Assembly: GCA_003243445.1 (NCBI GenBank)
Contig: QFQQ01000102.1
Coordinates: 1-17,032, forward strand
Direction: 5' to 3'
Length of the DNA stretch: 17,032 nt
Source of the DNA: Citrobacter freundii
GTDB taxonomy: Bacteria > Bacteroidota > Bacteroidia > Chitinophagales > Chitinophagaceae
Part shown: positions 7,573-14,073 of the stretch, piece after piece
Layout: every line of letters begins with the position of its first letter
How positions within the stretch are numbered: position 1 is the stretch's first letter
Program-made: the position numbers and the translations under genes
Notes under the pieces: model-generated
The model's database searches: none
What the model was told of the DNA's origin: nothing
What the model saw: the letters and a program-made list of their open reading frames with translations, nothing else

Positions 7573-7659
7573 CATTTTTATCTCCTGAAATAGTGAAAAG
7601 CCTGAAACTTTTCCTATCTTCTTTATCTGTCAAGCCCCACCAGGCCTTACCAACCGCTT

Positions 7660-10600
7660 ATGAGGATTTATTTCTTTTTGGCTGCAATGCTTTCCGGCAT
7701 CTGCAGTTTTGCACAAAATATTACTGCATCAGGACCTACTGATCTCTGTCAGGGAGAGAGTGTTACGCTTACCGCGCCGGCTGGTGCGCCATGGCAATGG
7801 TTCAATAATAATGCTCCGATCCCCGGGGCAACCAACCAGACATTGACAGTTTCCGCAAGTGGATCTTATTCGGTGAGCTATGTCACGGGTGGCGTTACAA
7901 ACACGGCTAACCCTGTTGTGGTGAATGTACGGCCGAAGCCTGTAGTTTCCTTTACCTCTCCCGCAAATGTGTGTTCGGGCAGCAGCGCCAATTTTGCAAG
8001 TACCGTTACCGGCGGCACTGCTCCTTATACGTATAGCTGGCAGTTTGGTGATGGCGGTACATCCGGTGGTGCGAATCCAGGCCATGTTTATACTTCTTTG
8101 GGTTGCGGCACGCAGAACTTCCCGGTCAGTTTAACGGTAACAGATGCGAAGGGGTGCTCGGCTACAGCGACGGGTTCAGTTACCATCAAACAGGCGCCTG
8201 CTGTTGAGTTGCAGGATGATGATCTGTTCTCACCATTCAGCAATTGTGATAACGCTCCTACACCGGGCAATTCCACCTTTACGTTAAAGGTGAACAATGT
8301 TTCTCCCAATAGCGGCTGCATTACAGGCTATACGTTGGACTGGGGAGATGGAACCGTTGAAACAGGCTTAAGCGCGGGAAGTTTTCCGCGCAGCCATACC
8401 TATACCCAACTTGGTGCGTTTGATCTCTCGATCACTGCAACGGGGACAAACGGATGTGTGTCAAAGAAAACTTATCCGGTCGCAAATCAGATTGAACCAA
8501 GTGCCAGTCTTGGTACTTCCAGTCAGCTGTCAGGTTGCGAATCTGTTGAAGTGAAATTGGAAATCGGGCTTTGGATGCAAAATTCCCCGGGTACCAAATA
8601 CAGATTGGATTTTGGTGATGGCCAGTTCCAGGAATTCACACATCCGATCAACTCGACTAATACAAGTGAAGTTATTACCCATATTTATACTGCTTCTTCC
8701 TGTGTGAATGGTCCCATCAAACCTGTTCTGACCACCCAAAACTATTGTAAGTCCACACAGTTCATTGGTCCGGAAATACAGGTTTATAAAAAACCTCAAC
8801 CGGGTTTTTCAACATCTCCTGCGCCCGGTTGTGTTGGACAACCGGTTTCATTCATCAATGAAACAAAAGCGGGTTCTTATCTGAACTGCTCTACCGCAAC
8901 CGTATACAGCTGGAATTTCGGCGATCCCGCAAGTGGAGCTGCCAACACGTCTACATCGGCAAATCCTCCTGCTCACACGTATACAACCGCAGGAAACTAT
9001 ACAGTTACGCTGGTTGTATCCAATGGATGCGGTAGCAATACGATCTCGAAACAGGTGTGTATCACTGAAAAGCCCACCGCAAATTTCACTCTTGATAATC
9101 TTACAACCTGTGTCGGCGGAACAGTAAATGCCACTAATACGTCCATAACTTCCACCTGCGGAGCGACCAATTACAACTGGACGGTGAGTTATTCGGCAGG
9201 ATTCTGTGGAACCAGTTCCGCCTGGGCATTTGCAAATGGCACCGATGCCAGTTCAGCAAATCCCTCTTTCACTTTCAACAACCCTGGTACGTACACCATC
9301 ACCCTTACGATCAACAGCCCTTGTGGTAATACAGTATTGCAGCGCGTTGTAAAAGTGAAACAAAAGCCCAACGTTACCTTAGCCAATATCCCCGATGCGT
9401 GTGATGTGGTCAATTATAACCCTCAGCCCGTTATTGTCAGCTGCGGCGAATCATCGCTTACTTATGCATGGTTGTTTGATGGTGCGCCGGCCGGCAATGC
9501 GACCAGTGCTAACCCCGGTAATATTTCATTTACCACTCCCGGTGTACATACCGTAAGCCTTGCTGTTACGAATGAATGCGGCACAACAACCGTCAACAGG
9601 CAATTCACCATCAGTTCCAGCGCGAATCTTTCCGTGCCTTCTTCTTCTGCATTCTGTAACGGAGAAAATACCGGTAACCTGAATATCGCCAGCACAACAC
9701 CGGGTGCAGTAGTCACCTGGACCAATAACAATACTGCGATCGGATTACCATCAAGCGGATCCGGCAGTATCAATTCATTTGTGGCAACAAACAACGGTAC
9801 TACACCGCTTGTGGCGACGATCACCGTTACGGCGCTTTCCAACAGTTGCTCTGCGCAATCAGTCTTTACCATAACGGTGAACCCTACTCCGCAGGCTCCC
9901 GGCGTTGCAACAGTGAACTATTGCCAGGGTGATCCTGCAACAGCACTTACAGCAACAGCCGCACCTGGTCATACATTGAACTGGTACAGTACATCCACAG
10001 GAGGAACAGGTTCGACTACCGCTCCGACCCCGTCAACGATCAATATTGGTGCTGTGAACTATTATGTCAGTCAATCCAACAATACGACCGGTTGTGAAGG
10101 CCCCCGCTCAATGATCACGGTGAACGTGCATGCTATACCCGTTATCAGCGGAAGCAGTTCTACCATGCCATTGAATTGCGCAAGCGCAACAGGTACCATC
10201 ACGTTGAATGGTCTGACTGCATCTGCCAGTTACACTGTATTGTATTCGTTCAATAACACACCTGTAACAAAGACCATCACATCAAACGCTTCAGGCGAAC
10301 TGGTGATCGGCGGACTGACAGCGGGTCTTTATGAAAACATACGTGTTTCATCGAATGGTTGCGTATCCAACGCGGTTGGACCATATACACTCACAGACCC
10401 CAACCCACCGGCAACCCCAACTACCAGCAGCAACGCGCCATTCTGCGAAGGCGGATCATTGAACATGAGTGCCAGTTCCACCACACCCGGTGTAAGCTAT
10501 GTATGGACAGGGCCAAATGGTTTTACAAGTGCTCAGCAAAATCCTGTGATCAACTCCGCTACAGCGAGCCTGAGCGGCATTTATCATGTGACCGCGGTGC

Positions 10601-13257
10601 TCAATAATTGTCAGTCAGCACCGGCAGCGCTGGATGTATTGATCTATCCAAGACCTGCGGCCCCTGCCGTAACAAGCCCGATCACGATCTGCGCGGGTGA
10701 GACGATCAATCTTAATGCATCTACATCATTCCCCGGACAGGTCAGTTATAGCTGGACCGGTCCGAATGCTTATACAAGTACTGATCAGAACCCAATTATA
10801 CCCAATACCACTACATCTATGAGTGGTTTGTATAACGTTATCATTACTTCAGTTACGGGAAGTTGTGCATCAGCACAGGCCGCAGTGCAGGTAACCGTAA
10901 ACCCTGTGCCGGTTATTTCAGGCAATACTTTTAAGGATCCTGCTTCATGCGGTTCATCAACGGGATCGATCACGCTGAATGGATTGACTTCATCAACATC
11001 TTATAATGTATATTATACGAAGAATGGCGGAACGCCTGTATCCTTATCGATCATTTCCGATGCGAGTGGTAATGTGATAATTCCAACTCTTACTGCAGGG
11101 GTGTATACAAATATTTACGTTGTACTGAAGGGCTGTACCTCCAATGCGATCGGACCTGTTACACTCACAGATCCCAATCCTCCGCCGGCACCGACGGTGA
11201 GCACTACCGCACCTGTTTGCCAGGGAGAAAACTTCCAGTTGAATGCCGCTTCATCGGCAGGTTCGGTTTATGCATGGACAGGGCCCAATTCATTTACAAG
11301 TACGCAGCAAAATCCCGTGATCAATGCTGCGCCACTTGCTGCGGGTGGCGCATATAGCGTGATCGCTACGCTGAATAATTGTCCTTCACTTCCGGCATCG
11401 GTGAATGTAGTGATCCATTCAAGACCGCTTGCTCCGACATTACCCAATACAGTTACGACCTGTTTGAATGAAACGATACAGCTTAGTTCTTCTTCTTCGT
11501 TCCCCGGGGCGATCTCTTATGCATGGACTGGTCCGAATGGCTTCACCAGCAATGAACAAAATCCTGCGATCACAGGCGCAACAACTGCAATGGCCGGAAC
11601 GTATTCGCTGAGTGTTACTTCTGTTACGGGTAGTTGTGTTTCGCCATCTGCATCGCTCAATGTTGTGATCCTGCCGCTGCCCACGATCACCAGCAGTTCC
11701 CATATCAACCCGATCGGTTGCGGCACCGCCACAGGTTCTATCATTTTGAACGGCTTAATCGCAAACCAGGTTTATACGGTGTATTACCGCAAGAATGCGG
11801 GACCAATCGTTACTGAAACACTTACCGCAAACAATGCCGGCAGCGTGATCATCAGTGGAATGACAGCCGGCGTATACACCAATGTAATGGTGAGCCGCAA
11901 CGGATGTAACTCCAACATTGCTGGTCCGTTCCTGCTGATCGATACAGCTCCTTTCTCTGTAATGGCGGAAACGAATTCACCGCTATGCCAGGGAGAAACG
12001 ATCCTGTTAAACGCTGACGTGACTGCAACTGGTGGTACAACCTATGAGTGGAATGGGCCGAATGGGTTCAAGAGCATCATCAAATCACCGGTTATTCCAA
12101 ATGGAAATATCACGCATAACGGTATCTATTATGTAGCTGTTACCATTGATGGATGCACGGCGAATGACAGCATTACTGTTACTGTTTCGGAACCTACGGT
12201 TGCGGGCGTTACCGCACCGGATGCTACTGTTTGCCGCGGAAGAAATGACGGGACAGTTTATTTGACCGGCCAGCTCGGTCAGGTTGTTCGCTGGGAGGCA
12301 TCTATCAATAATGGTGCAAGCTGGATGCCATTGGATAATAAAGAACTCTTCTTTAAGTATAAAGATCTTGCTGTAACAACATGGTATCGCGCATTGGTAC
12401 AGAATGGTGCATGCCAGGCTGTGTATTCAGGCATCACAAAGATCAATGTATTGAACACGGTTGAAAATGTAAGTTTCCTGCCGGCCGACTTTGGCACCTG
12501 TACACATGATACAACCATCAAACTGAATGCGGCATACAATTATACCGGCACTGATCCTGTGTCTGTTTACTGGTATGTAAATGGACAGATCCGCAGCTTT
12601 ACCAATCCGTTCAACCTGGATATTCATGTTCCGCTTAACAGTACATCGAATGATGTAACAGCCGTACGTGTGCTGGTTGAAAACTCTTTTGGTTGTGGTG
12701 ATACTTCCGCGATAGGTAATATCACGGTGTATCCGATACCGCAACTGGTGAAAACAAAAGACAACGATATCAATTGTAAACTGGCGATCTCCCATCTCAG
12801 TGTATCGGGAGCGAGCACGTATCTGTGGAAATCGACAGATCCGGCGATAACGGGAGCAACCACGCCGTCAATCACGGTAACGCCTGCGAGCAGTACCACC
12901 TATCATGTATTAGCCACTTCTGCTGACGGTTGCCAGGTACAGGATAGCATTCGTGTGATCGTTGATCGCAGCATTGGCGATGGCAGTTTTGAATTACCAA
13001 ATGCCTTTACACCAAATGGCGATGGTAAGAATGATTGCTTTGGTGCGAAGGCCTGGGGAAATGTTTCGAATTTCAGGTTATCGGTATTTAATAGGAAAGG
13101 CCAGGTGATGTTCACCACAACAAACCCTAATGATTGCTGGGATGGAACTTATAATGGCAAGCAGCAACCACCGGATGCGTATGTGTATTGGATCGAAGCG
13201 AAAACGATTTGTGAGGATAAGGCATTCAGGAAGGGGACGGTGGTGTTGATAAGATAA
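7660..13257 (+). CDS. Giant secreted PKD/Ig-like adhesin with T9SS type B sorting domain
   Basis: This 1865-residue protein is predicted to be exported and attached to, or released from, the cell surface. Residues 1-19 form a signal peptide (MRIYFFLAAMLSGICSFAQ). After a short Ig-like domain (about 20-92) come PKD-type domains: about 94-177 (YTYSWQFGDGG), about 190-270 (LDWGDGT), about 279-365 (LDFGDGQF), about 382-470 (YSWNFGDP), then two diverged ones to about 652. Ig-like domains follow at about 653-826. Next is a 257-residue block of three domains repeated at 827-1083 and 1084-1340, with a third partial copy at 1341 to about 1512. Recurrent signatures are TGPNGFTSxQQNP and TGSITLNGL, and paired cysteines recur in each domain. 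The C-terminal part, 1777-1865, is the CHU_C/gliding type B sorting domain (FELPNAFTPNGDGKNDCF, then NRKGQ, then WDGTYNGK, ending GTVVLIR), directing export by the type IX system. Adhesion or a structural role is inferred; no catalytic domain is seen. Confidence 0.92.
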   Translation: MRIYFFLAAMLSGICSFAQNITASGPTDLCQGESVTLTAPAGAPWQWFNNNAPIPGATNQTLTVSASGSYSVSYVTGGVTNTANPVVVNVRPKPVVSFTSPANVCSGSSANFASTVTGGTAPYTYSWQFGDGGTSGGANPGHVYTSLGCGTQNFPVSLTVTDAKGCSATATGSVTIKQAPAVELQDDDLFSPFSNCDNAPTPGNSTFTLKVNNVSPNSGCITGYTLDWGDGTVETGLSAGSFPRSHTYTQLGAFDLSITATGTNGCVSKKTYPVANQIEPSASLGTSSQLSGCESVEVKLEIGLWMQNSPGTKYRLDFGDGQFQEFTHPINSTNTSEVITHIYTASSCVNGPIKPVLTTQNYCKSTQFIGPEIQVYKKPQPGFSTSPAPGCVGQPVSFINETKAGSYLNCSTATVYSWNFGDPASGAANTSTSANPPAHTYTTAGNYTVTLVVSNGCGSNTISKQVCITEKPTANFTLDNLTTCVGGTVNATNTSITSTCGATNYNWTVSYSAGFCGTSSAWAFANGTDASSANPSFTFNNPGTYTITLTINSPCGNTVLQRVVKVKQKPNVTLANIPDACDVVNYNPQPVIVSCGESSLTYAWLFDGAPAGNATSANPGNISFTTPGVHTVSLAVTNECGTTTVNRQFTISSSANLSVPSSSAFCNGENTGNLNIASTTPGAVVTWTNNNTAIGLPSSGSGSINSFVATNNGTTPLVATITVTALSNSCSAQSVFTITVNPTPQAPGVATVNYCQGDPATALTATAAPGHTLNWYSTSTGGTGSTTAPTPSTINIGAVNYYVSQSNNTTGCEGPRSMITVNVHAIPVISGSSSTMPLNCASATGTITLNGLTASASYTVLYSFNNTPVTKTITSNASGELVIGGLTAGLYENIRVSSNGCVSNAVGPYTLTDPNPPATPTTSSNAPFCEGGSLNMSASSTTPGVSYVWTGPNGFTSAQQNPVINSATASLSGIYHVTAVLNNCQSAPAALDVLIYPRPAAPAVTSPITICAGETINLNASTSFPGQVSYSWTGPNAYTSTDQNPIIPNTTTSMSGLYNVIITSVTGSCASAQAAVQVTVNPVPVISGNTFKDPASCGSSTGSITLNGLTSSTSYNVYYTKNGGTPVSLSIISDASGNVIIPTLTAGVYTNIYVVLKGCTSNAIGPVTLTDPNPPPAPTVSTTAPVCQGENFQLNAASSAGSVYAWTGPNSFTSTQQNPVINAAPLAAGGAYSVIATLNNCPSLPASVNVVIHSRPLAPTLPNTVTTCLNETIQLSSSSSFPGAISYAWTGPNGFTSNEQNPAITGATTAMAGTYSLSVTSVTGSCVSPSASLNVVILPLPTITSSSHINPIGCGTATGSIILNGLIANQVYTVYYRKNAGPIVTETLTANNAGSVIISGMTAGVYTNVMVSRNGCNSNIAGPFLLIDTAPFSVMAETNSPLCQGETILLNADVTATGGTTYEWNGPNGFKSIIKSPVIPNGNITHNGIYYVAVTIDGCTANDSITVTVSEPTVAGVTAPDATVCRGRNDGTVYLTGQLGQVVRWEASINNGASWMPLDNKELFFKYKDLAVTTWYRALVQNGACQAVYSGITKINVLNTVENVSFLPADFGTCTHDTTIKLNAAYNYTGTDPVSVYWYVNGQIRSFTNPFNLDIHVPLNSTSNDVTAVRVLVENSFGCGDTSAIGNITVYPIPQLVKTKDNDINCKLAISHLSVSGASTYLWKSTDPAITGATTPSITVTPASSTTYHVLATSADGCQVQDSIRVIVDRSIGDGSFELPNAFTPNGDGKNDCFGAKAWGNVSNFRLSVFNRKGQVMFTTTNPNDCWDGTYNGKQQPPDAYVYWIEAKTICEDKAFRKGTVVLIR
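10138..12195 (+). repeat. Intragenic 771-bp (257-residue) module repeat in the adhesin gene
   Basis: Unit 1 (10138-10908) and unit 2 (10909-11679) are exactly 771 bp each. Unit 3 begins at 11680 and keeps only the first two of three domains, to about 12195. Each full unit holds domain A (CASATGTITLNGL, CGSSTGSITLNGL, CGTATGSIILNGL in the three copies), domain B with WTGPNGFTSAQQNPVI or equivalent, and domain C with WTGPNAYTSTDQNP or WTGPNGFTSNEQNP. Domains B and C resemble each other, so an older single-domain duplication preceded the three-domain duplication. Protein similarity is clear while DNA identity is only moderate by eye, so the duplication is not recent. Confidence 0.85.
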
Positions 13258-13380
13258 GAATGTGCGAGGGGCTTGACTTATTATTTGTCTCTTAAAAATT
13301 TCGGGATCGAAGACTTTTACAGTTGGAATAATGAGCAGTTATTTTGCGGTGCAACCAGCCTACAGTTAAAATTCAATCTC

Positions 13381-13472
13381 GTTTAGTTAACCCACCTTGC
13401 CAGTTATATTACTACAGTCATCGGCCATCGAACGGTCATAAAGCTATAACTGGCAAGTTGGGTTAGTTAAAC
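13381..13472. repeat. Inverted repeat, GGCAAGTTGGGTTA family
   Basis: Arms 13381-13408 and 13445-13472 are reverse complements: the inner 20 bases (AACCCACCTTGCCAGTTATA) match at 19 of 20, and the outer eight are partly matched. The 36-base loop carries degenerate GATGRCY heptamers in inverse orientation (GTCATCGGCCATCG). The order of heptamers followed by TATAAC and GGCAAGTTGGGTTA is shared with 7451-7502, downstream of the WG-repeat gene, so both are copies of one element family. Confidence 0.75.
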
Positions 13473-13487
13473 ATTTTCTTTTGTACT

Positions 13488-13550
13488 TTCTTACCGCCGC
13501 CTCGTCTCACCGGTAAAAAATAAACCGGAAAGACGGGAAGACGGTAAGAA
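13488..13550. repeat. Degenerate copy of the TTCCCGYC inverted repeat
   Basis: Arms 13488-13514 and 13524-13550 match as reverse complements at about 21 of 27 positions around a short A-rich loop. The right arm (ACCGGAAAGACGGGAAGACG) and its outer end TAAGAA are clearly related to the perfect element at 5411-5472. The following bases (CGCCTAAACGACC, later CTGGATTT) also resemble the flank at 5473-5530, where an additional small hairpin is inserted. Confidence 0.7.
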
Positions 13551-13640
13551 CGCCTAAACGACCATCCTGAATTCTGGATTTATTTGAAGAGTGTTATGAT
13601 GGAAATAATGATCCGTTATTTTGAAGTGCAACCAGCCCGC

Positions 13641-13856
13641 AATTTTAATTCAATGTCGTTTAGATAAGGCTTCAACGCTTTGTCATCCCGGCCGGGCGAC
13701 CTAATGTTTGATGCAAATTTGAAGCTGCCAGAGCCGGGAGCCTCTCAATTGTGGAGATCCCGGCTCTCGCAGCCCGACAGTAGAAAGTAATCTTAGGTCG
13801 CCCGGCCGGGATGACAAAGCGTTGAAGCCTTATCTAAACGACATTGAATTTCAATT
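13641..13856. repeat. Large palindromic element: perfect 58-bp arms with nested hairpin
   Basis: Arms 13647-13704 and 13793-13850 are exact reverse complements over 58 bp, and pairing extends about five more bases beyond two mismatches. Each arm contains the self-palindrome CCCGGCCGGG (13687-13696 and 13801-13810). The 88-base centre encloses a second stem, 13724-13739 with 13758-13773, matching at 15 of 16 positions. Two unpaired 19-base segments separate it from the outer stem, and the inner loop is 18 bases. No open reading frame or transposase is inside. It could be a MITE-like non-autonomous element, a structured RNA, or a strong bidirectional transcription barrier between the two converging genes; sequence alone does not decide. 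Confidence 0.85.
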
Positions 13857-14020
13857 GTGGGTAAGGAATGCGCGATTCGTTGGCAGTTGAATGAGTTCTT
13901 CCGAATAGCTAATTTAATTTATGGAATGCTTCATAAAATGAAACTTTTTGCAGGAACTCCCGTCTGTAGATAACGGTAAAGATATATATCTTAAAACCAT
14001 GTCAACCAAAAACATCACAT

Positions 14021-14051
14021 AAAAAATCCCATCCAAACCGGATGGGATTTT
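14021..14051 (-). terminator. Intrinsic terminator of the M1 peptidase gene
   Basis: On the minus strand a perfect 12-bp stem (14040-14051 with 14023-14034, core GGATGGGATTTT) closes a 5-base loop and runs into a T-tract (six T's read on the minus strand at 14021-14026). It begins 22 bases after the peptidase stop codon. This is a textbook Rho-independent terminator. The stem's flanking A/T pairs would allow some activity in the opposite direction too. Confidence 0.88.
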
Positions 14052-14073
14052 ATCAATAAATATAATCTTTCTA

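Larger units (their letters stand above)
7318..7659. other. Non-coding spacer with tandem-heptamer inverted repeat and promoter box
   Basis: This 342-bp spacer lies between the WG-repeat gene and the giant adhesin gene. Its first half is an inverted repeat of GATGRCY heptamers (7355-7467) followed by GGCAAGTTGGGTTA at 7489-7502. The second half is AT-rich and has a perfect -7-type box at 7565-7572. The promoter box probably serves the adhesin gene. No gene-like open frame is seen. Confidence 0.6.
13325..13667. repeat. Direct repeat pair of about 66 bp
   Basis: Positions 13325-13390 and 13601-13667 align with roughly 80% identity and one gap. Shared blocks include GTTATTTTG, TGCAACCAGCC, ATTCAAT and TCGTTTAG. 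The end of each copy forms the outer left arm of a following inverted repeat (13381-13472 and 13641-13856). The same terminal motif occurs inverted at 13832-13850. This suggests that both palindromes share a common flank or outer module. Confidence 0.7.
13258..14073. other. Convergent 816-bp spacer, a patchwork of repeat elements
   Basis: The spacer separates the plus-strand adhesin gene from the minus-strand peptidase gene. I see no gene in it. In order it holds a direct-repeat copy (13325-13390), an inverted repeat (13381-13472), a degenerate TTCCCGYC-type inverted repeat (13488-13550), a second direct-repeat copy (13601-13667), a large nested palindrome (13641-13856) and an intrinsic terminator for the minus strand (14021-14051). 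The stretch 13860-14020 shows nothing recognisable. No obvious intrinsic terminator directly follows the adhesin stop, so these hairpins may serve as its 3' end. Confidence 0.7.

Noticed and set aside
13641..13856. Large palindrome considered as an insertion sequence
   Set aside because: There is no transposase frame between the arms and no obvious target duplication, so it is reported only as a palindromic element of unknown type.
13860..14020. Possible small gene near 13920-13970
   Set aside because: Start codons here open frames of only about ten codons or fewer, with no supporting signals.
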